In this document: piece by piece, positions 39,624 through 49,431 of the stretch
Layout: every line of letters starts with the position of its first letter
How positions within the stretch are numbered: position 1 is the stretch's first letter
Assembly: GCF_006442965.1 (NCBI RefSeq)
Contig: NZ_VFWX01000005.1
Coordinates: 186,001 to 250,000, forward strand
Source of the DNA: Mesorhizobium sp. CU3
GTDB taxonomy: Bacteria; Pseudomonadota; Alphaproteobacteria; Rhizobiales; Rhizobiaceae
Length of the DNA stretch: 64,000 bases
Direction of reading: 5' to 3'
Program-made: the position numbers and the translations under genes
The notes under the pieces: generated by a model
What the model was told of the DNA's origin: nothing
Databases searched by the model: none
Seen by the model: only the letters and a program-made list of their open reading frames with translations

Positions 39624-40958
39624 ATGAGCGATGCAAACAGGGTGCTGTGGTCGGAGGGCCTGTTTCTCAGGACCCAGCATTTTCAGCAGCAGGATCGGTT
39701 CTTCGAGGGCATGGTGCGCGGCGCGTTACAAGCCGGCCAGCTCCACACGTTCGGTTTCCAGCAGCTGACGCTTGACCAGTCGCTGCTCGACGCCGGTCAG
39801 GTCTCGATCGTGTCCGCCCGGGGCATTCTCCCGGACGGCACTCCTTTCTCCATCCCAGACCTGATGGACGCGCCGAAGCCGCTGCCGGTCACCGCCGACA
39901 CCGGCGCCGGGCCGGTGCTGGTGGCGCTGCCGCTCGAACCGCCCGGCGGCGTCGGCTTCGATCCGGCGCATGCGGCATCGACCGGCGCGCGCTACCACGG
40001 CAAGATCGTCTCGGTGCGCGACGCCGTCCAGAGCGGCGCCGACCCCGAAGAGATCGAGATAGCCCGGCCGCAAGCAGTGTTGCTTGCGCCGGGCAAATCG
40101 GTCGGCGGCTACACCGCCCTGCCGGTCGCCGACATAAAGGGCGTGCGCGCCGACGGCGGCATCTCGCTCGACGAGACATTCCTGCCGCCGACGCTGATCA
40201 CCGGCGCGGTCCATTGGTACCGGCAATTGCTGCAGGAGGTCGTCACCGGTCTCGACCAGATCGCCGAGGCACATGGCAAGATGGTGATGGGCGGCGCCGG
40301 CCGAAGCGTCGAGGACCTTCTGATGCTGCACCTTGCCAATGCCGCGCGGCCGCGGCTTGCGCATATGCTGGCGCAGGACGTCTTCCATCCGGCCGAGCTC
40401 TATCTCGAGCTTGCAGGCCTCGCCGGGGAGATGGCGACCTACGGCTCAAGCTCGCGGCGGCTCGGCGAATTGCCGGCCTACGACCACATGGCGCCGGGGC
40501 CCGCCTACATGGCGCTGGCCGACGCGCTGCGTTCGCTGATCCTCAGCCTGCGCTACATCGAGCCGAAATCGCGCGCGCTGCCGGTCATGCGGCACGCGAC
40601 CAATGTCTGGAAAGTGCGCATCGACAATCCGAAGCTGCTGGTCGCTAGCCGCATCGTCATCCGCGTCGGATCGGAACTGTCGGAAGACGCGCTGCGCAAG
40701 ATCTTCGTCAACCAGGCAACCGTCGGCGCCGCCGACCAGTTCGAAGGACTGTGGAAGTCCCGGCTACCCGGCATTCCGCTGAAGCCGCTGCATTCGCAGC
40801 CGCGCGAGATACCGTATGACGGCGACCGGCTGTGCCTGGAGCTGGACCAGAAGAGCGAGCATTGGGCTTCGCTGCTCGACGCCCCCGGCTTCGTCATCGG
40901 CGTCTCCGGTGTGCTGCCGAGCGAGCCGCAGGTCGACTGCTATTCGGTGAACAGGTGA
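39624..40958 (+). CDS. tssK: Type VI secretion baseplate-membrane connector TssK
   Basis: This is a 444-residue TssK/ImpJ-family protein. It begins ANRVLWSEGLFLRTQHFQQQDR and has VARAEGGI-like beta regions followed by LYLELAGLAGEMATY and a C-terminal RIVIRVGSELSEDALRKIF. TssK trimers link the baseplate wedges to TssL and TssM. Length is normal. It is 4 bases upstream of tssL. Confidence 0.94.
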   Translation: MSDANRVLWSEGLFLRTQHFQQQDRFFEGMVRGALQAGQLHTFGFQQLTLDQSLLDAGQVSIVSARGILPDGTPFSIPDLMDAPKPLPVTADTGAGPVLVALPLEPPGGVGFDPAHAASTGARYHGKIVSVRDAVQSGADPEEIEIARPQAVLLAPGKSVGGYTALPVADIKGVRADGGISLDETFLPPTLITGAVHWYRQLLQEVVTGLDQIAEAHGKMVMGGAGRSVEDLLMLHLANAARPRLAHMLAQDVFHPAELYLELAGLAGEMATYGSSSRRLGELPAYDHMAPGPAYMALADALRSLILSLRYIEPKSRALPVMRHATNVWKVRIDNPKLLVASRIVIRVGSELSEDALRKIFVNQATVGAADQFEGLWKSRLPGIPLKPLHSQPREIPYDGDRLCLELDQKSEHWASLLDAPGFVIGVSGVLPSEPQVDCYSVNR

Positions 40959-40962
40959 GGCC

Positions 40963-42291
40963 ATGAGCCGGGATGATCCCTTCGGACTGGGGGAGGATCG
41001 CGAGCGCACCCGTATCCGGCTGACGGGCGCCTCGCCGCGGCCGATGGCGCCGCTGGCGCCGGGCGCGCCGGTGAAGCGGGCACGCGCCCATCCCAACACG
41101 CTGATCAACATCTTCGCGCCGCTGCTCGAATTCGCGCCCGAACTCGAAAGCGCGCTGGCGCCGGAGAACCCGGAAGTGATGCGCACGCGCCTGCTCGACG
41201 AGCTGGTGCGGGCGCGCGACGCGGCCGTTGCTGCAGGCTCCTCGCTCGAGCGCGCCGACCAGGCGGCCTGGGCGGTGGCGGCAACGCTCGACGACCTCGC
41301 GCTCAACACCCCATGGGGCGGCGCCAGCGCCTGGCCGCGGCAGCCGCTGGTGGTCATGCTGCGCGGCGACGTCGATGCCGGCACGCAGTTCTTCACCCGG
41401 CTCGACGAGTTGGAGCGCCATCCGAACCGCGACCGCGAGATGCTGGAATTGCAATATTACTGCCTGGCGCTCGGCTTCCGCGGCAAGTACCGGGTGCCCG
41501 GCCGCGCAGGCGACCGTTCGCTCAACGCAGTGCGCGTGGCGGCGGCGCGCTTCCTGCGCAATGCCGACGCCGAGGACGCGCCGCTGTCGCCGAACTGGAA
41601 GGGCGTGAACGCCTCCGACGAGCCGCAGCGCTTCATCGTGCCGATATGGGTGATGGCGCTGGCCGCGGTTGCGATTGCCGCCGCCGTCTATATCGGCCTG
41701 TCGATGTATTTGAGCAGCCAGGCCGTCGAGCTCTCGGCGCTGGTGCGCACGCTGCCGCCGGCCTCGCGCGGCGACGTAACCCGCGCCCCGCCCAAGCAGG
41801 ATGCGCCCGAACCCGAAGCGCCGCAGCCGGTCGATTTTGCGCTGCTGCCCGAGTTCAAGGCGCAAGCGCCCGACAATCTCAAGGGGGCGCTGAGCGGCAC
41901 CGAGAGCGTGTCGCTGGCGAAGCTGGTCATCCAGTCCTCCGATCCCGAGCTGTTCCAGTCTTCGCGGCCGACGCTGACCGAAGGCTACGAGCCGCTGATC
42001 CAGTCGATCGCCAAAGTGATCCTGGACAACAAGGAACTGATCGGAAAGATCACCGTGGTCGGCCATACCGACAATGTGCGCCTGCAAAAATCCAATCCGT
42101 TGGCCAGCAACCAGCGCCTTTCGGAAGCGCGCGCCGAAACCATAGCCAAGCTTCTGGTGGAGGCCGGCGTGCCGCAGGAGAGCATCTCTTCCGAGGGCCG
42201 CGCCGAAACCGATCCGGTGGCCGACAATTCCACTCGAGAAGGCCGCGCGCTTAACCGGCGCGTCGAGGTCCTGGTCGAGAAGAGGCTCTGA
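40963..42291 (+). CDS. tssL: Type VI secretion inner-membrane protein TssL with OmpA domain (first copy)
   Basis: This is a 442-residue extended TssL. The cytoplasmic DotU domain spans about residues 40-215 (QYYCLALGFRGKYRVPGRAGDRSLNAVR). One membrane helix lies near 225-247 (VMALAAVAIAAAVYIGLSMYL), and a periplasmic OmpA-like peptidoglycan-binding domain fills 300-442 (VVGHTDNVRLQKSNPLASNQ, NRRVEV). It pairs with the TssM encoded one base later. A paralogue of the same design is at 55320. Confidence 0.93.
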   Translation: MSRDDPFGLGEDRERTRIRLTGASPRPMAPLAPGAPVKRARAHPNTLINIFAPLLEFAPELESALAPENPEVMRTRLLDELVRARDAAVAAGSSLERADQAAWAVAATLDDLALNTPWGGASAWPRQPLVVMLRGDVDAGTQFFTRLDELERHPNRDREMLELQYYCLALGFRGKYRVPGRAGDRSLNAVRVAAARFLRNADAEDAPLSPNWKGVNASDEPQRFIVPIWVMALAAVAIAAAVYIGLSMYLSSQAVELSALVRTLPPASRGDVTRAPPKQDAPEPEAPQPVDFALLPEFKAQAPDNLKGALSGTESVSLAKLVIQSSDPELFQSSRPTLTEGYEPLIQSIAKVILDNKELIGKITVVGHTDNVRLQKSNPLASNQRLSEARAETIAKLLVEAGVPQESISSEGRAETDPVADNSTREGRALNRRVEVLVEKRL

Positions 42292-42292
42292 G

Positions 42293-45200
42293 ATGTTCAT
42301 CCTGCGCTTCCTCTGGGCTGTCATCACCTCGCGTTTTCTCTGGACGCTGATCGGCATCGCGCTGTTGTCGCTGTTGATCTGGGTGTTCGGCCCGATCGTG
42401 CAGGTCGGCCCGTACGCGCCGTTCGATTCCGACAATGTGCGCATCGCCATGATCGCGGGGCTGATCATCCTGTGGCTGATCTGGCTGATCATCGCGCAGC
42501 GCCGTGCGATCCGCGCCAACCGCATGTTCGTCGCCGAGATCGCGGCGCCGGTGGCCGAAAAGCAGCTCACGCCGGGCGAGGAAAGCGTGGCGGCCGTCGG
42601 CGCCAAATTCGGCGAGGTGATGGCCGAGCTCAAGCGGCGCAAGCTCGGCGGCCGCAAGTTCCTGCGCGAGATGCCCTGGTATGTCATCGTCGGTCCGCCG
42701 GCCACCGGCAAGACCACGGCCTTGCGCCAGTCGGGTCTCAACTTTCCGATCGACCTCACCGACGATCTGCAGGGCGTCGGCGGAACGCGCAATTGCGACT
42801 GGTTCTTCTCCGAGACCGCGGTGCTGATCGACACCGCCGGCCGCTATGTGCAGCAGGAAAGCCAGCCCGATGTCGACGCGGCGGAATGGCTGGGCTTCCT
42901 CGACCTTTTGAAGAAGCACCGGGGCCGCCGGGCGCTCAACGGCGTCATCGTCGCGCTGTCGATCGATGCGCTCTCGGAGGGCGACGAGGCGATCAAGGCG
43001 CATGGCAGAAAAATCCGCCGCCGGCTGGCCGAGCTCAACGACCGGCTGGAGATCCGCCTGCCCGTCTATCTGATGCTGACCAAGGCCGACCTGATCAAGG
43101 GGTTCGAAGCCTTTTTCGGCGGCCTGTCGACGACCGCGCGCGAGCAGGTGTGGGGGACCACTTTCCCGCTCGACGCCCGCGTCAACGCCGGCATGATCCA
43201 GACGGAACTCGCCCGGCTTGCCACCGAACTGGAGCGGCGGCTGGTGCCGCGGCTGGAGGACGAGGAGAAACTCGGGCAGCGCGCCGACATCTTCCGCTTC
43301 CCGGCGCAACTGGCCAGCCTCTCCGAGCCGATCCAGGTGCTGGTCGAGGCGATGTTCGGCGAAAGCCGCTATGAGGAAGCCGCCTGGCTGCGGGGCCTTT
43401 ATCTGACTTCGGCGACGCAGGAAGGCGCGCCGATCGACCGGCTGACCGCCGCGCTGTCGTCTTCCTTCGGGCTGCCGCCGCGCCGCGCCATGCCGGCGGC
43501 GCGTGTCGAGAAGCGCAGCTTCTTCCTGCGTAACCTTCTGACCGAAGTGATCTTCAAGGAGGCCGGCCTCGGCACGTTCGATCCGCTGGCGCAGCGTCGC
43601 CGCGCCTGGATCTGGCGTGGCGCCGCTGCCGCCTGCGCGCTTGCGGCTCTGCTCGCTAGCGGATTGTTCACCTGGTCCTATCTCGACAACCGCAATGCGA
43701 TCACCGAGCAGGCCGGCCAGTTCGAAGCGTTGCAGCAGCCGCTGACCGACGTCGCCGCCATGCCAGCCGCGGTCGAGCAACCGACGATGGATGGCGCGCT
43801 GGCGGCGATGGACGCGGTGGCGGCGGCCAGAACCGCGCCGCCGGACGCCGTCCACAATTTGCTCGGCCCGACCGCCTCGCCCGAGATGGTGCGCGCGCAG
43901 ACCGACACCTACGACCATGCGCTGCGCAACGTGCTCGAGCCGCATATGGTCGCCCTGCTCGAGGCGACGATGTGGCGGCAGATCCGCGATCCGGATTTCA
44001 TGCTCGGCGCGCTGAAGACCTACCGGATGATGACCGGCCTGTCGCAGATGGACACCGACTTCGTCCAGAACTGGTGGCAGAACAGCCTGCCGCAATTCGC
44101 TCCGGCTCCGCCCTTCCCCACGGCCGACGCCGAGGAGCATCAGCTAGCCGCCATCCGCCGCATGGCCGTCGACGACAGCTACATCGCCCCGGACAAGGAA
44201 CTGGTCGCCGAGGCGCTGAAGACGGTGTGCACGATCTCGCTGCCGGAGCGCGCCTACAAGCAGCTCCTGGCCGATCCGGAAGTGGCGGCCGTGAAGGAAT
44301 GGGTGCCGGCCAATTTTGCCGGACCGAACGGCGCCAAGGTGTTCGCGCGCCGCTCGGACAAGACGTTGCGCGTCGGCGTTCCAGGCCCCTACACTTATGC
44401 CGGCTTCCACGACGCGATCCTCGACCGGGTCGAGGATGTCGCGGCGCAGGCGGCGCTCGACCGCGCGGTGTTTGCCGGCGGCTGCTCGGAGAATTCGGAG
44501 ACGTCGGTCTCGGCGCTGTCGGAAGACATCCTGAAGCTCTATTACGACGACTATATTTCTCAGTGGGATAGTTTCCTGCGCGACATGCGGCTGGCGCCGC
44601 TGACCGACCTCAACGTCGCCAGCGAAAATCTCAAGGACCTTTCGAGCGCCGATTCCGCCTTGAAGCGGCTGCTGACGGCCGTGGTGCAGGAGACCGACCT
44701 CACCCGCTCCGACGAAGCGCCGGCCGACGACAAGGGCGGCGCCGCCAAGACCGGCTCGCAGTTGCTCTCGAAGCTGGGCAAGCTCGGCAAGGTGGTGAAG
44801 ACGGGAGCGAAGCTTTTGCCCCGCGCGGGCTCGGCCGACCAGGTCGACATGACCGGCAGCCTTGTGGCCGAGCATTTCAAGCCGCTCAAGGGCACGATCG
44901 CGCAGGTCGACGGCCAGCCGCCGGCGCTCGATGCCGCCGTCGTTGCGCTGACGGCGCTGTCCAACGTGCTGCAGACGGTGACCGCTAATCCCGACCCGCA
45001 GGATGCGATCAAGAAGCAGGGCGGCCTGGCCGAACTGACGGGCGCAGTCGCGAGACAGGCGCAGATCCTGCCCTCGCCGATCAACGACTGGCTGGGCGGC
45101 ATTGCCGGCGACACAAGCGGCCTGTCGCAGAAGGCCGTCACCAACGAGCTCAACGCCATCTGGCGCGCCGACATCCTGCCCTTCTGCCAGGCGGCGCTCA

Positions 45201-45832
45201 ACAACCGCTATCCGTTCAGCCCCGACAGCGCGGTCGACGTCAATGTGCGCGACTTCCAGCGCCTGTTCGGGCCGACCGGCCTGATCGACGCCTTCACCAA
45301 CGACCATCTGATCAATTATGTCGACACCGCCAGCGAGCCGTGGAAATGGCGCGCCGATTTCGGTCTCGATCCAGCGGCGCTGGCGGCCTTCGAGCAGGCA
45401 AGGCACATCCGCGACGACCTGTTCCCCGGCGGCACCGGCCCGGTGATGAATTTCACGCTGGAGCCGAAGGACCTGTCGCCCAACGTGGCGCGGGTGACGC
45501 TCAACCTCGATGGCCAGAACATGGTCTATTACAACAACGCGACCAGGCCGCAGCCCATGACATGGCCGGGCAAGGACGGCACCGGGGTGATCTCGCTCGC
45601 CTTCCAGCCGGTCGACGGCTCGCCCGAGGTGATGCTCAACGAGACCGGCAGCTGGGCGTGGCTGAGAATGCTGCGCGGCGGCCGCTTCAACGCGACCAAG
45701 TTGACCGACGTCTACAGCCTGCGGCTCGGCACCAAGGGCATGTGGGCCGATTTCGAGCTCAAGGCCGCAAGCGTCGAAAACCCTTACACACTCGAGATGT
45801 TCAAGAAGTTCACATGTCCGCCGCAGATCTGA
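42293..45832 (+). CDS. tssM: Type VI secretion inner-membrane protein TssM (first copy)
   Basis: This is a 1179-residue IcmF-family protein. Two membrane helices occupy residues 5-32 and 50-70, then comes a cytoplasmic NTPase domain with Walker A GPPATGKTT (134-142), GTRNCDWFF and LIDTAGRY. A third membrane helix lies near 440-465, followed by the large periplasmic domain ending in PYTLEMFKKFTCPPQI. TssM spans the periplasm to TssJ. It follows tssL after one base and overlaps tagF by 19 bases. A second TssM is encoded at 56861. Confidence 0.95.
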   Translation: MFILRFLWAVITSRFLWTLIGIALLSLLIWVFGPIVQVGPYAPFDSDNVRIAMIAGLIILWLIWLIIAQRRAIRANRMFVAEIAAPVAEKQLTPGEESVAAVGAKFGEVMAELKRRKLGGRKFLREMPWYVIVGPPATGKTTALRQSGLNFPIDLTDDLQGVGGTRNCDWFFSETAVLIDTAGRYVQQESQPDVDAAEWLGFLDLLKKHRGRRALNGVIVALSIDALSEGDEAIKAHGRKIRRRLAELNDRLEIRLPVYLMLTKADLIKGFEAFFGGLSTTAREQVWGTTFPLDARVNAGMIQTELARLATELERRLVPRLEDEEKLGQRADIFRFPAQLASLSEPIQVLVEAMFGESRYEEAAWLRGLYLTSATQEGAPIDRLTAALSSSFGLPPRRAMPAARVEKRSFFLRNLLTEVIFKEAGLGTFDPLAQRRRAWIWRGAAAACALAALLASGLFTWSYLDNRNAITEQAGQFEALQQPLTDVAAMPAAVEQPTMDGALAAMDAVAAARTAPPDAVHNLLGPTASPEMVRAQTDTYDHALRNVLEPHMVALLEATMWRQIRDPDFMLGALKTYRMMTGLSQMDTDFVQNWWQNSLPQFAPAPPFPTADAEEHQLAAIRRMAVDDSYIAPDKELVAEALKTVCTISLPERAYKQLLADPEVAAVKEWVPANFAGPNGAKVFARRSDKTLRVGVPGPYTYAGFHDAILDRVEDVAAQAALDRAVFAGGCSENSETSVSALSEDILKLYYDDYISQWDSFLRDMRLAPLTDLNVASENLKDLSSADSALKRLLTAVVQETDLTRSDEAPADDKGGAAKTGSQLLSKLGKLGKVVKTGAKLLPRAGSADQVDMTGSLVAEHFKPLKGTIAQVDGQPPALDAAVVALTALSNVLQTVTANPDPQDAIKKQGGLAELTGAVARQAQILPSPINDWLGGIAGDTSGLSQKAVTNELNAIWRADILPFCQAALNNRYPFSPDSAVDVNVRDFQRLFGPTGLIDAFTNDHLINYVDTASEPWKWRADFGLDPAALAAFEQARHIRDDLFPGGTGPVMNFTLEPKDLSPNVARVTLNLDGQNMVYYNNATRPQPMTWPGKDGTGVISLAFQPVDGSPEVMLNETGSWAWLRMLRGGRFNATKLTDVYSLRLGTKGMWADFELKAASVENPYTLEMFKKFTCPPQI

Positions 45833-46356
45833 TCCTGCCCGGCTTCTACGGCAAGATGCCCGCCACGGGCGATTTCGTGACGCGGCGGCTGCCGGCCGAT
45901 TTCGTGCGCGGCTGGGACCGCTGGCTGGCGCAGAATATCGTCCCGCTGTTCGGCCTCGATACCTGGCCGCAGAATACGGCGTTACGCTTCCTGGCCGGCT
46001 CCGGCTCGTTCGGCGCCTCTGTGGGCATCGTGCTGCAAAGCGCCGACCGGGTCGGCAGGCAATTCCCGCTCAGTGTGGTCGCCCGGCTGTCCGAAGCGCC
46101 GATGAAGCTGGCCTATGCCGAGAGATGGTTCGACGGCATCGAGACGGCCGCGCTCGCCGCGCAACGGGGCGAGCTGACCCCGGACGAACTGGACACCGCG
46201 CTTGCGGCTCTGCCCGTTCCGCCTGTCGACGGCGAGGGCGATATCATAGACGATCTCGTCATGTGGACGGCGCATACGGATATTTTCGACGTCGATCCGC
46301 AAGCGCCGCAGCCGGTGCTGGAGCAGATTTTTGCTGCGAGTTGGGAGACCAGCTGA
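45814..46356 (+). CDS. tagF: Type VI secretion-associated protein TagF (ImpM)
   Basis: This 180-residue protein opens with the TagF/ImpM signature LPGFYGKMPATGDFVTRRLP and has LRFLAGSGSFGASVGIVLQSADRVGRQFPLSV. TagF is a post-translational repressor of T6SS assembly in Pseudomonas and Agrobacterium, acting against the kinase/Fha pathway. In some Rhizobiales it is fused to the PppA phosphatase; here it stands alone and PppA is at 60522. The start ATG 45814 lies inside the end of tssM. Confidence 0.92.
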   Translation: MSAADLILPGFYGKMPATGDFVTRRLPADFVRGWDRWLAQNIVPLFGLDTWPQNTALRFLAGSGSFGASVGIVLQSADRVGRQFPLSVVARLSEAPMKLAYAERWFDGIETAALAAQRGELTPDELDTALAALPVPPVDGEGDIIDDLVMWTAHTDIFDVDPQAPQPVLEQIFAASWETS

Positions 46357-47459
46357 TGCAGATCTGGAACCAGATGGGCTATCCGCACCAGTTCACCATG
46401 GGCATGGACAAGGCAGGCCATGAGTGGATCGTCGTGGTGGTGAAGGGCACCTTCGATTTTCCGTCAAAGCCCGGCGGGCTGGTGCAGAAGTCGGCTGAGC
46501 AGGTTGCGCTGGTCACGGCCGACACGCAGACCGGCGTGCCCGGTTATTCGGCAACGCTGTGGGAGACAGACTTCGCCTTCCGCAAGTCGCGCTGCGACGT
46601 GATCGCCAATGGCTGCGCCTATGCGCCCGGCGGACGGCCAGCGGAGCGTGTGCCGGTCGGCATCAAGGTCGGCAACTGGTCGAAGCTTTTCGAGGTCGTC
46701 GGCCATCGCGAATGGCGCGCCATCGGCCCGGTGTTTACGGCGACTGCGCCGCGGCCATTTTTGAAGTTGCCGATTTCCTATGATGTCGCCTGGGGCGGTG
46801 TGGACCGGCTCGATCCAGAGGAAAAGCAGCCTGGCAGCTACAAATACAACCCCGTTGGGACCGGCTGGTCGCGCACCAGGAACCAACGCCTGATTCCTGG
46901 CCTGCGCCTGCCGAATACGCAGGCCGTCGGCGAGGAAATCCGTTCGCCCTTCGGTGACTATCGGCCGATGAGCTTCGGACCGATGGGCCGCGGCTGGCCC
47001 GGCCGCATCGAGTATGGCGGCACCTACGACCAGAACTGGGTGGACAATGTCGCGCCCTTCCTGCCGGCCGATTTCGACGAACGCTATTTCCAGTCGGCGC
47101 CGGTCGACCAGCAGATTAGTCATCCAAGGGGCGGCGAGGACGTGCAATTGATCAACCTCACGCCGGGCGGCAAAGAAGGTTTCCGTTTGCCCCCGGCGCA
47201 ATTGCCCATAACGCTTTTTAGCGGCCGGGAAAAAGTATTCGAGCAGGAGATCCTGCCCGATACGGTGCTGTTCGATGCCGAAAACAGACGCTTCAGCCTG
47301 GTGTGGCGGATCCAGCAGCGTATCCGCCGAACGATACTGGACTTTACCGAGTGCTGGGTCGGGCCGCCGACACGATCCATGCTCCGAGCCCGCGAAACCG
47401 GTCGTCGCTATATTCGCGCCAACGGGACAGTTCCTGAAGACGAGAGCGAGGATGCATGA
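46356..47459 (+). CDS. DUF2169-family T6SS effector-loading protein
   Basis: This is a 367-residue protein of the DUF2169 family, which recurs next to PAAR-like T6SS effectors and is thought to act as an adaptor or chaperone. Visible landmarks are the beta-rich N-terminus VVVKGTFDFPSKPGG, SYDVAWGGVDRLDPEEKQPG, NPVGTGWS and GPMGRGWPGRIEYGGTYD. It overlaps tagF by TGATG and the next gene by ATGA, so it opens the four-gene effector cassette. Role in loading the DUF4150 protein at 48472 is inferred from this order. Confidence 0.85.
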   Translation: MQIWNQMGYPHQFTMGMDKAGHEWIVVVVKGTFDFPSKPGGLVQKSAEQVALVTADTQTGVPGYSATLWETDFAFRKSRCDVIANGCAYAPGGRPAERVPVGIKVGNWSKLFEVVGHREWRAIGPVFTATAPRPFLKLPISYDVAWGGVDRLDPEEKQPGSYKYNPVGTGWSRTRNQRLIPGLRLPNTQAVGEEIRSPFGDYRPMSFGPMGRGWPGRIEYGGTYDQNWVDNVAPFLPADFDERYFQSAPVDQQISHPRGGEDVQLINLTPGGKEGFRLPPAQLPITLFSGREKVFEQEILPDTVLFDAENRRFSLVWRIQQRIRRTILDFTECWVGPPTRSMLRARETGRRYIRANGTVPEDESEDA

Positions 47460-48475
47460 GTGCCTCGCTCGACATCGCCGCGGTCGGCATGGTGACTGCA
47501 GTCGGTCTCGACGCGCCATCCTCGTGCGCAGCGATGCGGGCCGGGATCGACGGTTTCGGGGAAACGCGTTTCACCATCCCAGGCGGTGACTGGCTGATCG
47601 GCGCACCTGTGCGACTGCCTCGCCCATGGGTAGGCGAAAAGCGCATGGCCCATCTCGCGGGAGCAGCGATTTGCGAGGCATTCGACGCAGTGCCCCAAGC
47701 ACGCGGTCGGACGGCACTGATGCTGTGCGTGCCCGAGGAAGGGCGTCCGGGCCGGCCGGTGCGCGACTATGCGCTGCTGTTGCGCCGCATCGCGGAAATC
47801 GTCGAAGTCGAGGCCCATTCCCGCTCGCGCGTGGTCGCCCATGGCCGGCCGTCGGGTATCGTGGCGTTGGATCATGCAAGACGGCTACTCGCGGCGGACG
47901 AGGCCGAATACGTCATGCTTGTCGGGGTCGACAGCTATCTCACCCCGCATACGGTAACACATTACCTCAACGAGCGTCGGCTGCTCACAAACGACAACCC
48001 CAATGGCTTCATTGCAGGGGAAGCGGCGGCAGCAGTGCTTTGCGCGAAACCGGGCCGCGGCAGCTTTGGGCTCTACGGCATCGGGCTCGCCCGAGAGAAC
48101 GCCTTCATCTACAACCCGCAAGATCTGCCGCTACGCGGCGAAGGCATGATCTCCGCCTACCGGGCGGCGCTCAAGGAAGCGGGCGCGCAGATGCACCAGG
48201 TCGGATATCGTATCGCCGACCTCATCGGCGAGCATTACTGGTTCAAGCAAAGTACGCTGGCGGTGAGCCGTGTGACACGCATCGTGCGGGAATTCATGGA
48301 CATCTGGTCGCCGACGGAATCTGTCGGCAATGTCGGCGCCGCAGTCGTGCCGCTGATGCTGGGGATGGCCTATACCGCGGCGCAAAAGGGCTATGCCGGT
48401 GGAAACAGCGTGCTGATCGAGGCCTCCAGCGATGCCGGCGCCTGCGGCACGGCGATCTTCAGGGGCAGGCGATGA
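47456..48475 (+). CDS. Ketosynthase-fold T6SS cassette protein lacking active-site Cys
   Basis: This 339-residue protein resembles the beta-ketoacyl synthase (thiolase) fold: VVGMVTAVG-type start, RLLAADEAEYVMLVGVDSYLTP and GFIAGEAAAAVLCA match conserved KS strands. At the nucleophile elbow, where KS enzymes have A-C-A/S-S-G, this protein reads HGRPSG (129-134), so the catalytic Cys appears absent. It overlaps both neighbours by ATGA. Similar KS-like genes occur between DUF2169 and DUF4150 genes elsewhere, from memory. A structural or chaperone role for the effector is more likely than fatty-acid chemistry. Confidence 0.75.
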   Translation: MSASLDIAAVGMVTAVGLDAPSSCAAMRAGIDGFGETRFTIPGGDWLIGAPVRLPRPWVGEKRMAHLAGAAICEAFDAVPQARGRTALMLCVPEEGRPGRPVRDYALLLRRIAEIVEVEAHSRSRVVAHGRPSGIVALDHARRLLAADEAEYVMLVGVDSYLTPHTVTHYLNERRLLTNDNPNGFIAGEAAAAVLCAKPGRGSFGLYGIGLARENAFIYNPQDLPLRGEGMISAYRAALKEAGAQMHQVGYRIADLIGEHYWFKQSTLAVSRVTRIVREFMDIWSPTESVGNVGAAVVPLMLGMAYTAAQKGYAGGNSVLIEASSDAGACGTAIFRGRR

Positions 48476-49422
48476 CAGTCTACGCCAATGGCCTCGAAGT
48501 CTCGTGCAAGGCGCAATCCGACAAAGTGATCGCCGCCTTCCCCGATGTCTGTTTCACGCCGCCGGAAAATCCCGCGACGCCGCCGGGCGTGCCGATCCCC
48601 TACCCGACGTTCGGCTTCGATACCGACACGGACAAGGGTACCGGCACGGTCAAGATCGGCGATGAGACCATCAGCCAGAAGAACAAGTCGTACTACACGA
48701 AGACGACCGGCACCGAGGCCGGCTGCGCGGCCAAGAAGGGCGTCATCAATTCCAAGAACACCGGCAAGAAATATTGCCGCGCCTGGTCCTCCAACGTGAA
48801 GGCCGACAAGGAGCCGGTCACCCGTTTCTCCGATATCACCACCAACAACCACGCCTCGACCGATCCGCCAAACGCGCCGACACCACAGCCGCAAGTCGGC
48901 GGAGTCGGCCCGGGCGGCGAGGCAGACACCAAATGCATCGTCGGCAAATACGACGACATCGTCGAGAAATGCCGTGCGTCGGGCCTCGACAAGCCGGAGA
49001 AGCATCATATCGTTCCAGACCGCGTCTATCGTATCGGCGGCGGCGACAGAGTTCCCGGAGCGCCCAGCTATGGCGACGGTATCAATATCTGCTTGTCGCG
49101 GAGCAACCACCGGGGAAGTCTCGCGGACAATCCGAAATCGGTCCACGGCAACCTCGACAATGCTTTGGAGCAGTTTGGCGCGACAGCGGGTCCCAACCGG
49201 ACGCCCAACGCCCCCACCGACTGCGAGTCGATCGATAAGATCCGCTTCGGATGCCTGTTGGCTCTTGCGAAGCTGGTGCCCGACCCGGTTTCGCAGGACT
49301 GCTTCAATCTCGCGGTCAAGATGGTGACCGAGCAGACCGATCCTATTAAGGACAAGCTCGGCCGGACCAAGAAGATGCCGATAACCGATACGTCCACGCA
49401 GAACGTTCTACGAAACCAATGA
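48472..49422 (+). CDS. PAAR-like (DUF4150) T6SS effector with HNH-like nuclease tail
   Basis: This is a 316-residue two-part protein. Residues 1-125 match DUF4150, a PAAR-like spike tip (DVCFTPPENPATPPGVPIPYP, KGTGTVKIGDETISQKNKSY, RFSDITTNNHAS). A Pro-rich hinge (130-150) leads to a C-terminal domain with KHHIVPD (His178, His179), NICLS, NHRG (His213) and VHGNL (His225), an arrangement like HNH/endonuclease VII-type toxin nucleases. It should sit on the VgrG spike and carry the toxin into target cells. It overlaps the KS-like gene by ATGA. The nuclease call rests on the spaced His/Asn pattern only. Confidence 0.8.
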   Translation: MTVYANGLEVSCKAQSDKVIAAFPDVCFTPPENPATPPGVPIPYPTFGFDTDTDKGTGTVKIGDETISQKNKSYYTKTTGTEAGCAAKKGVINSKNTGKKYCRAWSSNVKADKEPVTRFSDITTNNHASTDPPNAPTPQPQVGGVGPGGEADTKCIVGKYDDIVEKCRASGLDKPEKHHIVPDRVYRIGGGDRVPGAPSYGDGINICLSRSNHRGSLADNPKSVHGNLDNALEQFGATAGPNRTPNAPTDCESIDKIRFGCLLALAKLVPDPVSQDCFNLAVKMVTEQTDPIKDKLGRTKKMPITDTSTQNVLRNQ

Positions 49423-49431
49423 GGATTGGCC

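Noticed and set aside
42251..44140. 629-codon minus-strand frame inside tssM
   Set aside because: Antisense shadow of a clear TssM gene with intact Walker motifs.
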